Source: Myxococcales bacterium (GTDB taxonomy: Bacteria > Myxococcota_A > Polyangia > Polyangiales > Polyangiaceae). Taken from it: 53,829 bases of DNA. The stretch spans positions 1-53,829 of the forward strand of contig JACPVJ010000039.1 of the NCBI GenBank assembly GCA_016191785.1. Reading direction: 5' to 3'. The stretch's first letter is position 1; each line of letters opens with the position of its first letter. Below, one piece after another: positions 8,041 to 15,189 of this stretch. The translations under genes were made by a program, and so were the position numbers. The notes beneath the pieces were generated by a model, which was not told the DNA's origin, searched no databases, and saw only the letters and a program-made list of their open reading frames with translations.

Positions 8041-8561
8041 CGGTCCGGACAGCCGTCGGTATCTTGCTTGCCGTTCACCGTCTCGGGATCGTTCGGGCAC
8101 TTGTCCTGGCTGTCCAGGATCCCGTCGCGGTCGTTGTCCGGCTCGGGGCACCCGTCCGCGTCCTCGAACCCGTCCTTGTCCTCGGGATCGTCCGGGCACT
8201 TGTCGCGCGAGTCGTCGATGCCGTCCCCGTCACGGTCCCCAGCGCTGCCCTCGGGACAACCGTCCTCGTCTTGGTCGCCGTCGCGGTCTTCCGGCACGTT
8301 CGGGCACTTGTCGTTCACGTCGCTGACGCCGTCGCCATCCGCGTCACCCCCAGCCCGGCCGCCCGCCGCGATCGGCACGGGCTCCGAGCCCGGCCCGGCG
8401 GCGCCGGCCGTGCCGGCAGCAGCGCCCGGGCCGACAACCGGATCGGTGGCAGTGGGTGAAGCCGGCTCCGAACCCGGTGAGGTCGGCGCCGACGCGGGCG
8501 AGGGCGAGGCACCACCACAGGCCGCGAGCCAAGCGAGCGCGAGCGAGAAACCACGACGCAT
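8037..8561 (-). CDS. Lipoprotein with thrombospondin type 3 (calcium-binding) repeats
   Basis: A 174-residue lipoprotein: signal peptide with lipobox 'LAACGG', a Pro/Ala/Ser/Gly linker to about residue 75, then three to four TSP3 repeats. Typical units are 'DADGDGVSDVNDKCPNVPED', 'DRDGDGIDDSRDKCPDDPED' and 'DNDRDGILDSQDKCPND', each ending in 'DGCP'. The Asp ladders bind calcium in this family. There is no OmpA domain after the repeats, unlike the common TSP3-OmpA arrangement. The ATG at 8561 gives the signal peptide. It is the first gene of the minus-strand operon running down to mglA. Confidence 0.75.
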   Translation of the reverse strand: MRRGFSLALAWLAACGGASPSPASAPTSPGSEPASPTATDPVVGPGAAAGTAGAAGPGSEPVPIAAGGRAGGDADGDGVSDVNDKCPNVPEDRDGDQDEDGCPEGSAGDRDGDGIDDSRDKCPDDPEDKDGFEDADGCPEPDNDRDGILDSQDKCPNDPETVNGKQDTDGCPDR

Positions 8562-8620
8562 GGCCAATGGACTAGCGGACCCGGGCGACGCCGTGAACCC
8601 GGAACCATCGCGCCTGGCCC

Positions 8621-8648
8621 TTGACCTTTCGGGCCGGACAGCTAGCTT
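8621..8648 (+). promoter_or_regulatory. Sigma-70-type promoter of the tmRNA gene
   Basis: TTGACC at 8621-8626 and TAGCTT at 8643-8648, separated by 16 nt. The start point would be about 8655, giving a short 5' leader before the mature tmRNA end at 8671, as expected for a precursor cut by RNase P. Confidence 0.6.
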
Positions 8649-8756
8649 GCCGGCACACCCACACCCCTTCGGGGGCGATCGGTTTCGACGTGGGGACTGA
8701 AGATCAATCTGCGTGTGCTGGCACTCGGCCCAGTTCAAAACCGAGCCGTGCTAATT

Positions 8757-8789
8757 GCGAACGACAACGCAATCGCTCTCGCGGCCTGA
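8757..8789 (+). other. tmRNA proteolysis-tag reading frame
   Basis: The resume codon is GCG at 8757, and the frame encodes ANDNAIALAA followed by TGA at 8787-8789. With the alanine carried by the tmRNA itself, the added tag would be A-ANDNAIALAA. The '-ALAA' end is the usual degradation signal for ClpXP-type proteases. Confidence 0.9.
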
Positions 8790-8984
8790 AAAACCGTGAA
8801 GCCGTCCAACCGTGAGATAGTCCTGCTAGCGGAAGGGCGTCAGCACTAGGGCTGGGTCACTCGAGAGAGCCCTCGATAGAGTGACCGAGAAAAAGTGAGG
8901 GATAGGTCGTGGCCGAATCCACGAAGCCCGGCCCCGGGGTCAATTGGGGCTACGCACGTGAACGAAGGTTGATCGGACGCCTCG

Positions 8985-9016
<32 letters not shown>

Positions 9017-9057
9017 TCTGGTCGTAGACACTTCCCATTGCGCCGCTCATCGGACCT

Positions 9058-9091
9058 CACCGGAATTCGCTCCGCGAATTCCAGTTCGGTG
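9058..9091. terminator. Hairpin downstream of tmRNA (possible terminator)
   Basis: GGAATTCGC (9062-9070) and GCGAATTCC (9074-9082) form a 9-bp perfect stem with a TCC loop. CACC and GGTG outside can extend it across a small bulge. There is no T-run after it, so it may be an intrinsic-terminator relic, an RNA 3' stabiliser or a recombinase site between the two 17-bp repeats. Confidence 0.45.
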
Positions 9092-9093
9092 GG

Positions 9094-9110
9094 CGATTCC
9101 CGGCGCCTCC
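9094..9110 (+). repeat. attachment-site-like repeat, copy 2
   Basis: Exact 17-bp copy of 8997-9013, 97 bp further on. No third copy was found by eye at the far end of the accessory genes, and no integrase gene is present. From here to the darT start at 9241 I see no gene. Confidence 0.6.
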
Positions 9111-9240
9111 GCCAATGCCATGAATTCGAACGGCCAAGCGCCGTGCTGGGGAGCCGGGTCAGGACGGCGGTCAAAGTAGTTCCGAGCCTTTCGTTCGGCG
9201 GCTTGCGCCGAGGCGCGGGCCAACGCATCGTCCGACCGGG

Positions 9241-9858
9241 GTGAGCGTTCCGGACGACCCGCTGATCTTCCACATCACCCATGTGGACAACCTCCCGGCG
9301 ATCCTCGCTCAGGGCGGGCTCTGGTCCGATGCCGAGCGCATCCGACGCGCGCTCGTGAGCACGAATATCGGTCATGTCCACATCAAGAACCGGCGGCTTC
9401 AGCGGCCGGTCCAGACTCGCGCGGGCGGGAACCTCGGCGACTACGTTCCATTCAACTTCTGCCCGCGGTCCGTGATGCTCTACGTGGTCCACCGCGGACA
9501 CCAGGACTACCAGGGCGGTCAGGAGGACATCATTCACCTCGTCAGCTCGGTCTCTCGAGCGGTCGCGCTCGGCCGGCCATGGGCGTTCACGGACCGGCAC
9601 GCCGATCTCGGGCACGCGCTGTACCTCGAAGACCTCGCTCAACTGTCCGAGGTTCCGTGGGATGTCATGGACCGCGACTACTGGGCCGACGTGAAGGAAG
9701 AGCGCCAGGCCGAGTTCCTGGTGCACGAGTTCTTCCCATGGGAGGCCGTGACGGAGATCGCCGCCATGAGTACGGCCGTCCAGCATCGGGTCCAGAGCGA
9801 GTTGGGACAGGTCCAGTATCGCCCGCCCGTGGCGCCGCGGCCGGCATGGTATTACTGA
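9241..9858 (+). CDS. darT: DarT-type DNA ADP-ribosyltransferase toxin
   Basis: A 205-residue protein of normal DarT length. It begins 'IFHITHVDNLPAIL', the family's first NAD-binding strand and helix. 'IKNRRLQRPV' follows with Arg at position 51, then 'VPFNFCPRSVMLYVVHRGH', and near the C-terminus 'ERQAEFLVHEFFPW' with Glu-158 in the place of the catalytic glutamate. DarT enzymes use NAD+ to ADP-ribosylate bases in single-stranded DNA, blocking replication, and serve in phage defence. The GTG at 9241 is the first start giving the full N-terminal domain. The macrodomain antitoxin gene follows after 10 bp, so the two form an operon. No key residue appears lost. Confidence 0.88.
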   Translation: MSVPDDPLIFHITHVDNLPAILAQGGLWSDAERIRRALVSTNIGHVHIKNRRLQRPVQTRAGGNLGDYVPFNFCPRSVMLYVVHRGHQDYQGGQEDIIHLVSSVSRAVALGRPWAFTDRHADLGHALYLEDLAQLSEVPWDVMDRDYWADVKEERQAEFLVHEFFPWEAVTEIAAMSTAVQHRVQSELGQVQYRPPVAPRPAWYY

Positions 9859-9868
9859 GGGGACGCCG

Positions 9869-10906
9869 ATGAGCATCGAACGAGGAAGAGGCAACCTGCT
9901 CGAAGCCGACGTCGACGCGTTGGTGAACACCGTCAACACCGAAGGCGTGATGGGCAAGGGTCTAGCCCTGCAGTTCAAGAAGGCGTTCCCCGAGAACTTC
10001 GCGTCGTACGAGCGCGATTGCGCCAAGGGCGAGGTGACGCCGGGGCGCATGCACGTAGTCCAGCGACTCGCCTCACCTCGCTACATCTTCAACTTCCCGA
10101 CCAAGAAGCATTGGCGGCAACCCTCGAAGCTCGAATACATCCGCGACGGTCTCGCGAACCTCGTCTTCCACGTCAATAAACTCGGCGTTCGGTCGATCGC
10201 GATACCACCGCTGGGCTGCGGCAACGGCGGCCTCGCGTGGGCCGACGTACGACCGCTGATCTTCGCCGCGTTCGAGCAAGTCCCCGACGTGCGAGTGCTC
10301 CTGTTCGAGCCCTCCGATGCGCCGTCACCGGACAAAGTCATCGATCGCCGCGCAACGCCCACGATGACGCCCGGGCGTGCGGCACTTCTCGCGCTGATGG
10401 GTCAGTACGTAGAGACCGAGTACGACTACCGGCTGTCGTTGGTCGAGGTCCAAAAGCTGGCGTACTTCCTCCAGGAAGCAGGAGAGGCTCTGCGGCTCGA
10501 CTACCGGGCGCACCACCACGGGCCGTACGCCGACAACCTGCGCAAGGCGCTGCGGAACATGGAGGGCCACTACACGCGCGGAATCGGTGACGGCAGGAAC
10601 GCCCCCGAAACCCCTCTGGAGCTGCTGCCCGGTGCGGTCGATTCGGCGCGCGAGTACCTCCAAACGCGGCCGGAAACGCACGCCCGCCTCGAGCGTGTCG
10701 CCAGGCTGATCGAGGGTTTCGAAACGCCCTTCGGCATGGAGCTCCTGGCCACCGTGCACTGGGTCATGCGCCACGACGCGAACGGCGGCGGCGTCGACGT
10801 AGTCATCGCCAAGGTGCACGGCTGGAGCGCACGCAAGAAGTCGCAGATGAAGCCCGGGCACGTCCGCGCTGCTTGGTCGCGTTTGCACGAGCAGGGGTGG
10901 GCGTAG
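9869..10906 (+). CDS. darG: DarG-type antitoxin: macrodomain plus C-terminal toxin-binding domain
   Basis: A 345-residue antitoxin of usual length. Residues 1-155 are a macrodomain: 'GNLLEADVDALVNTVNTEGV', 'MGKGLALQFKKAFPENF', 'FNFPTKKHWR' (Lys-80 falls here, the position needed for de-ADP-ribosylation in studied DarG) and 'IAIPPLGCGNGGL'. After a short linker, residues about 165-345 form an all-helical domain with 'LSLVEVQKLAYFLQEAGE' and 'HHHGPYADNLRKAL', resembling the SocA/Panacea-type antitoxin fold. In DarG the C-terminal part binds and blocks DarT directly. A GAGGGG stretch at the darT stop can serve as the ribosome site. The pair looks intact and functional. Confidence 0.88.
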   Translation: MSIERGRGNLLEADVDALVNTVNTEGVMGKGLALQFKKAFPENFASYERDCAKGEVTPGRMHVVQRLASPRYIFNFPTKKHWRQPSKLEYIRDGLANLVFHVNKLGVRSIAIPPLGCGNGGLAWADVRPLIFAAFEQVPDVRVLLFEPSDAPSPDKVIDRRATPTMTPGRAALLALMGQYVETEYDYRLSLVEVQKLAYFLQEAGEALRLDYRAHHHGPYADNLRKALRNMEGHYTRGIGDGRNAPETPLELLPGAVDSAREYLQTRPETHARLERVARLIEGFETPFGMELLATVHWVMRHDANGGGVDVVIAKVHGWSARKKSQMKPGHVRAAWSRLHEQGWA

Positions 10907-10913
10907 GTCGAAC

Positions 10914-11093
10914 GTGCCCGAGAGCCACGATGAGGAAGCACACTCCGACACGGCTTCGGCCTGGGTTGCCGAACTCGACCGGCGCGCCCAGGCCGTCGCG
11001 GACGGCACCGCGAAGCTCGTGGACTGGGAAGACGCCCGGGAGCGCATCACCGCCGTACTGAAGGCCCGTCGCGAAGCTCGTACTCCGCGCTGA
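10914..11093 (+). CDS. Small antitoxin-like protein (addiction-module component type)
   Basis: A 59-residue protein starting with GTG 7 bp after darG. The core 'AWVAELDRRAQAVADGTAKLVDWEDARERITAVLKARR' matches the short 'addiction module component' family, whose members read roughly 'W--E--RR--ELD-G---G--WEEVR--L' and normally precede a ParE/RelE-type toxin. Here no toxin gene follows: the next 170 bp hold only a 33-residue frame. So it is either an unpaired antitoxin left after deletion, or it protects against a toxin elsewhere. Its tight spacing suggests transcription with darTG. Confidence 0.68.
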   Translation: MPESHDEEAHSDTASAWVAELDRRAQAVADGTAKLVDWEDARERITAVLKARREARTPR

Positions 11094-11163
11094 CGTTAGA
11101 GCAAGGGACCGCCGAATCACCTGCATTCCCCCGGGCCCCCGATGGAGGTATCGACGGGCTCCC

Positions 11164-11265
11164 ATGCACCTGATCCTGACTGCGCGCATCGAGCTGGACC
11201 CCGACGATGACCCGAGCTGCGGCATCGTCACCTGGTTCGACGCCATCGCAGAGGGCGCCGCGTGA
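11164..11265 (+). CDS. Mini-ORF translationally coupled to the RhuM-like gene
   Basis: A 33-residue frame starting 'MHLILTARIELDPDDDPSC' and ending 'FDAIAEGAA'. It is preceded by GGAG (about 11,144) at some distance, so the ribosome site is weak. Its TGA overlaps the next gene's GTG (GTGA at 11262-11265). It could be a leader peptide, a small partner protein or the tail of a deleted gene such as a toxin. No family recognised. Confidence 0.4.
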   Translation: MHLILTARIELDPDDDPSCGIVTWFDAIAEGAA

Positions 11266-11765
11266 CGCGCAAAAAGTCCCCGCCCTCCGCCTCCATCGTT
11301 CGTTCATCGGCGGCCGAGTATCTGACCTTCCTGGCGGCCAGCGGAGGGGGCGGTGTCGAACCGGCGTACGCCGACGAGAACGTGTGGCTCAGCCAGAAGA
11401 TGATGGCGCAGCTCTACGACGTGGAGATCCCGACCATCAACTACCACCTGAAGAAGGTGTTTGAGGACAGCGAGTTGGAGGAGGACTCAGTTATTCGAAC
11501 TTTTCGAATAACTGCCGCCGACGGCAAGACTTACGACACCAAGCACTACAACCTCTCGGCCATCATCGCCGTCGGGTACAAGGTCAACTCCGAGCGCGCT
11601 GTGCAGTTCCGCAAGTGGGCGACGCGCGTCGTCGAGGAGTTCACCATCAAGGGCTTCGCGATGGACGACGAGCGCCTCGAGCGCGGCGGCTCCATCTTGC
11701 GGCCAAGGAGGGCGACCTCACGGCGGCAGCGACCTGGTACGACGAGCGGCGCGAGGCACGCCTGA
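11262..11765 (+). pseudogene. Truncated, probably frameshifted RhuM-family gene
   Basis: The first 135 or so residues match the RhuM ('virulence protein RhuM') family: 'VWLSQKMMAQLYDVEIPTINYHLKKVFEDSELEEDSVIRTF', 'DGKTYDTKHYNLSAIIAVGYKVNSERAVQFRKWA' and 'IKGFAMDDERL'. Intact members are usually over 300 residues, but here the homology stops near base 11,690. The frame then gives basic low-complexity sequence to the stop. Another frame over 11,692-11,763 reads 'LAAKEGDLTAAATWYDERRE', which looks more protein-like, suggesting an indel or a junction with another gene's remnant. RhuM genes are common passengers of mobile elements and defence islands. Confidence 0.7.
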
Positions 11766-11798
11766 GCCCCGCCTCGGTGCGTTCACCAAGGCGGGGCT
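11765..11798. terminator. Long GC hairpin between convergent genes (bidirectional terminator-like)
   Basis: AGCCCCGCCT (11765-11774) and AGGCGGGGCT (11789-11798) pair perfectly over 10 bp. Inside, GGTG and CACC add four more pairs around a CGTT loop. There is no clear T-run on either side. It separates the accessory segment from the convergent DUF4397 gene that ends at 11820. Confidence 0.6.
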
Positions 11799-11819
11799 CC
11801 GGAGATGGGCGTCGTACTG

Positions 11820-13397
11820 TTACTTGCTGCTCGGCACCGCCGCGACGGTCCAGGTCTTCGCGTCCACCGCGAGGATCTGGAACTTGTTGGCTGTCCCGCC
11901 GAGCTTGCCTGCTGCCACACCGAAGGTGCGCTGACCCGCGGCGATGGTCAACGGGAACTCGGCGACGGTTGCGGTCGTGCCCGCCGCCGCGACGCCCAGC
12001 GTGAGGGCACCCGCGTCGAGGCTCAGGCCAGCCGCGGGAGATGCGTCCTTGAACTTCACGTTCGAGAGGACCTTCGTGGTCACGTTGCCGCCGGCAGCCG
12101 GCCCGATGTCGACCGCCGGAGCGTTCCCGCTGGCGTGCACCACGCGCACCCGACCCTTGGCTGAATCGGTGAGGTCGAAGCCCTCTTGCAGCGCGATCAG
12201 CGAGAAGGTGGGCGTGGTCGCGGTGAGCTCACCCGCGGCGATGGCCAGGTAGGACTGACCCGCCTCGAGCGCGGGTGTGGTGGCGCTGGCCGCCGGCGAA
12301 CCGCTCGGCTTCGGCGTAGCGCCGGCCTTCCCCGGGAAGAAGTCGAGCGTGTAGGCGCCGGGGGGCACCTGCAGCGGTGCCAGGGCGCCGAAGCCCGCGT
12401 TGTCCACCAACTCTGCCGTGCCCGCGTAGATGTCGACGTTGCCGGCGTCGGGCGAGGCGTGGAGCGCGTAGACCCGCGGATTCTGCTTGATCGACACCGT
12501 GACGCCACCCGTAGGGAGCACGCCGATGAGCTGGAAGCCAGCGTCCTCACGCGCGAGCTTGCCGAGCTGCCCGGCCGCGATCACGAATAGCTCTGCGCCC
12601 GCGGGCAGAGGCGGCGTGGTGAAGGCCGTCACCGTCTTTCCGCCCGCAGCGATGCCCACCTGAGCGGCAGCGCCACCGGGGATGTCGACGCCGCTCGCGC
12701 CGGTGTCGGCAAAGCGGGCCACCCCCTTGATCTCGGCCTTGGTCGGATCGTCGTTCCCGACGTCGATGTCCACCGTGGGCGCGTCGAAGCTCGCGTGCAC
12801 GATTCGAACCCGCGCGGCGCCGGATGCGGGAGCGCCGAAGCCCTCTTCGAGCGCGATCACGCGGAACTTGTCGTCCGCGTTCGTGGAACCGATGTCCCCC
12901 GCAGCGATGGCGGTGTACTTCTTGTCGGCCATCAGCGAGATGTCCGGCGTGGTGAATACCGGAGCTCCGGTGGCGGGCGAGCCCGCGGCGCGGATGTCGA
13001 TCTTCACCGCGCCGGGAGGCAGCTCGAGGTAGTCGGTGCCCTTGCCGTACGCCAGGTTCGAGACGATCGGGGTCGAGCCGCCCGCCGGATACAGATCGAC
13101 CGCGGGCGCAGACGACGATGCGTGCACCACGCGGATCTTCGCCATCTTCGCGCCTCCGTCGCCGCCCCCCATGCCGGCCATGCCGGCCATGCCGCCGGTG
13201 CCGGCCATGCCGCCCATGCCTGCCATGCCCCCGGTGCTACCGCCGCCGGTGCCGCCGGTGGCACCACCGGAGCCCCCGCTTCCACCGCTGTCGTCGTCGC
13301 CCTCGCAGCCGGCCAGGGCCAGGCTGGCAACGCCGATGACGGCTGCCATTGCGCTGAAGTAATTGATGAAAGAGCGATTTGATTGGCGGGTTCTCAT
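11820..13397 (-). CDS. DUF4397 repeat lipoprotein with Met/Gly-rich linker
   Basis: A 525-residue lipoprotein. The signal peptide ends in 'LALAGC' at about residue 30. Residues about 35-85 are a Gly/Ser then Gly/Met-rich linker built from 'GGMAGMGGMAGTGGMAG' units. The mature part has four DUF4397 repeats, each opening with a 'V-x-VHAS--AP-VDI' strand: 'IRVVHASSSAPAVDLYPAG', 'VRIVHASFDAPTVDIDVG', 'VYALHASPDAGNVDIYAG' and 'VRVVHASGNAPAVDIGPA'. DUF4397 domains are extracellular beta-sandwich modules of unknown role. GGAGG at 13405-13409 supports the ATG at 13397. A palindrome lies in its promoter, so it is probably repressed by a specific regulator. Confidence 0.85.
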   Translation of the reverse strand: MRTRQSNRSFINYFSAMAAVIGVASLALAGCEGDDDSGGSGGSGGATGGTGGGSTGGMAGMGGMAGTGGMAGMAGMGGGDGGAKMAKIRVVHASSSAPAVDLYPAGGSTPIVSNLAYGKGTDYLELPPGAVKIDIRAAGSPATGAPVFTTPDISLMADKKYTAIAAGDIGSTNADDKFRVIALEEGFGAPASGAARVRIVHASFDAPTVDIDVGNDDPTKAEIKGVARFADTGASGVDIPGGAAAQVGIAAGGKTVTAFTTPPLPAGAELFVIAAGQLGKLAREDAGFQLIGVLPTGGVTVSIKQNPRVYALHASPDAGNVDIYAGTAELVDNAGFGALAPLQVPPGAYTLDFFPGKAGATPKPSGSPAASATTPALEAGQSYLAIAAGELTATTPTFSLIALQEGFDLTDSAKGRVRVVHASGNAPAVDIGPAAGGNVTTKVLSNVKFKDASPAAGLSLDAGALTLGVAAAGTTATVAEFPLTIAAGQRTFGVAAGKLGGTANKFQILAVDAKTWTVAAVPSSK

Positions 13398-13417
13398 GTC
13401 GTGACCTCCGAAGTGTT

Positions 13418-13450
13418 GTCTATATCTAATATTAGACATAACCTCGTCAA
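13418..13450 (-). promoter_or_regulatory. Promoter with palindromic operator for the DUF4397 gene
   Basis: Minus strand: TTGACG (13445-13450) is a good -35. The perfect palindrome TCTAATATTAGA (13425-13436) sits between it and a TATAGA/GATATA -10 around 13419-13425. The AT-rich stretch stands out against GC-rich surroundings. A repressor bound there would block RNA polymerase. Which regulator is unknown, and no regulator gene is adjacent. Confidence 0.55.
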
Positions 13451-14874
13451 CCGGGTGGGCGGGAGAAATCTTGGATGCCGCCGATTGCCCCCTCCAGGTG
13501 CCGGCCGAAGGCGCGCATGACGGCCGCGTGGGAGGGCGCCTGGGTCGCTGCGTACGCGCTCCACGAGAGGCGTGGCACGAAGTCCTGAACTGCCGTGAGG
13601 ACGCAATCGTTGGCGCCGAGGCAGCGGAACTCGAGACGCGCCGTATCGCTGGGCGCTGTGCTCGCCAGCGCCCCCCCCTCGACGTACAGCCGCGCGCGAT
13701 CCGGGCTTGGTTCCTCGTCGGCGCGCCGGAACGAGAGCAACGGCTCCGACCAGAGTGGCGACTCGAAGTGGAAACGCTGGGCGTCCTCTGAGCGGACGCG
13801 AACCAGCGCGTGCGTCGCCGTCGGCAGCCAGCGCAGGTACTCGTCCGCGACCGCGGCAGCCGTGGCTCCTGCGGGAAGCGGGAGGCGTTGCACGCAGAGC
13901 ACGCTCGGGTCGGGCCGGTCGACCGCGTCGGGCGCCACGCTCGCCTCGACCGAGACCTCGTCGATCTGCGCCGCGGGCGCGAAGGCTGCCGCAAGCGCCT
14001 GGTCGAACCCTACCCTGCCCTGCGCCCAACTCGGATCGCTGGGGCGGCGCTTGGCGACCATCGGATGCGCCAGGCTCTCGACGAGGGGAGCGACGAGGTC
14101 CCTCGGCGCGCCGGTGACCAGGCTGACCCAGAGCCTGGACAGCTTGGGGGTGAACAGCGGGAAGCGCGCCAGGTAGGGCCGCTTGCCCAGCTGTGCCGCC
14201 GTGCGCTCGAGCATTTCACGGTACGTCAGGACCTCTGGGCCGGCGACGTCGATGGCGCCGGGCTTCACTTCGGGGTCTTCGACCGCACCCACGACGGCCC
14301 GGAGCAGATCGTCGATCGCGATGGGCTGACACGGGGTATCCGTCCAGGCCGGACAGATCATCGCGGGCAGCCTGCGCACCAGCCGTTCCACGATCTGAAA
14401 CGACGAGCCTTCCCGCCCCACCACCAGCCCCGCCCGCAGCGCCACTACCGGCACGCCGTGGCCACCGAGCGCGCGCTCGACCTCGAGACGGCTCCTGAGG
14501 TGCGCCGAGAGCTCACCCGCTTCCGGGATGAGCCCGCCCACGTAGACGATGCGGCGCACGCCGTTCTTCGCGCACGCTCGCGCGAAGTTGTCGGCGAGTA
14601 GCAGGTCCAGATCGTCGAAGCTGCCCTGCACCCCGCGCGTCGCCGGCGACATCGAGTGAATGAGGTACACGGCCACCTCGGCCCCCGCGAGGGCGCGCTC
14701 GGCGTCTTCGAGGGCGAACAGATCACAGCTGCGGAAGTCCACCCCCGCGAGCGCGCTCGGGACGCGCGGTCGACGGCGCCGAACGAGACCGATCAGCGAG
14801 TGCCGACGCGAGAGCTCGACCGCCACCCGCCGGCCGATGAAGCCCGTTACCCCCGTGACGGCTACGCGAGCCAC
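13447..14874 (-). CDS. SDR-superfamily NAD(P)-binding protein with C-terminal DUF2867-like domain
   Basis: A 475-residue protein. The N-terminal Rossmann fold opens 'VAVTGVTGFIGRRVAVEL' (glycine-rich TGxTGFIG motif, residues about 3-14). 'DLFALEDAERALAGAEVAVYLIHSM' and 'RIVYVGGLIPEAGE' follow, as in atypical SDRs that resemble nucleoside-diphosphate-sugar epimerases and lack the full Tyr-x3-Lys site. 'QPIAIDDLLRAVVGAVED' marks the end of that domain. The C-terminal 150 residues ('FHFESPLWSEPLLSFRRADEE', 'FVPRLSWSAYAATQAPSHAAVMRAFGRHLEG') look like a DUF2867/SRPBCC-type domain often fused to this SDR. Start GTG at 14874 gives a normal Rossmann beginning. Substrate unknown. Confidence 0.75.
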   Translation of the reverse strand: MARVAVTGVTGFIGRRVAVELSRRHSLIGLVRRRRPRVPSALAGVDFRSCDLFALEDAERALAGAEVAVYLIHSMSPATRGVQGSFDDLDLLLADNFARACAKNGVRRIVYVGGLIPEAGELSAHLRSRLEVERALGGHGVPVVALRAGLVVGREGSSFQIVERLVRRLPAMICPAWTDTPCQPIAIDDLLRAVVGAVEDPEVKPGAIDVAGPEVLTYREMLERTAAQLGKRPYLARFPLFTPKLSRLWVSLVTGAPRDLVAPLVESLAHPMVAKRRPSDPSWAQGRVGFDQALAAAFAPAAQIDEVSVEASVAPDAVDRPDPSVLCVQRLPLPAGATAAAVADEYLRWLPTATHALVRVRSEDAQRFHFESPLWSEPLLSFRRADEEPSPDRARLYVEGGALASTAPSDTARLEFRCLGANDCVLTAVQDFVPRLSWSAYAATQAPSHAAVMRAFGRHLEGAIGGIQDFSRPPG

Positions 14875-14915
14875 GGCGGGTCCTCGCAGAGAGTGCAGAG
14901 CATGACTGCTCCCGT

Positions 14916-15041
14916 TCAGCCCGCGTCGCGACCGGGGGCCGCGAGATCCAGCAGGTGCCCGGAGCGTCGCGCCTTGGTCTCGAGGTAGGCGCGGTTGTGC
15001 TCGCCCGGCTCGATGGCGTGGGGCAGGCGCTGCGTCACGAG
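14916..15041 (-). pseudogene. ribA: C-terminal fragment of GTP cyclohydrolase II (ribA)
   Basis: The minus strand encodes 41 residues ending in TGA, with 'LVTQRLPHAIEPGEHNRAY' and 'LETKARRSGHLLDL'. This is the C-terminal signature of GTP cyclohydrolase II, where 'E/R-VP--I-P--HN--YL-TK---MGHLL' is near universal. The frame can be read up to a TGA around 15,073, but the catalytic zinc-cysteine and GTP-binding regions are absent: upstream is unrelated sequence and then the end of the helicase gene. So this is a leftover of a deleted or rearranged riboflavin gene, not a working enzyme. The remaining 14875-15189 holds nothing else I can support. Confidence 0.7.
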
Positions 15042-15189
15042 CACAATCCAACGGCGAGACTTTGTCCATGCTCAGGCGCAGCACCGCGTGCGCGACTCCG
15101 CTCGCCCGCCCCGGCGACTGCGGAGGCTCGATCGAGGGCTGTACCGCTTCACCGCGGCGCGGGACTCGAACCGGCTCACCCGAGCGGGT

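Noticed and set aside
9017..11765. Integrase or transposase in the DarTG segment
   Set aside because: None of the frames shows a tyrosine-recombinase R-H-R-Y or serine-recombinase pattern, so the segment is not called an intact mobile element.
15159..15175. Sequence like a tRNA T-arm (GGGACTCGAACCGGC) near the ribA fragment
   Set aside because: The stem does not pair properly on the minus strand, and no acceptor, D or anticodon arm can be drawn around it.
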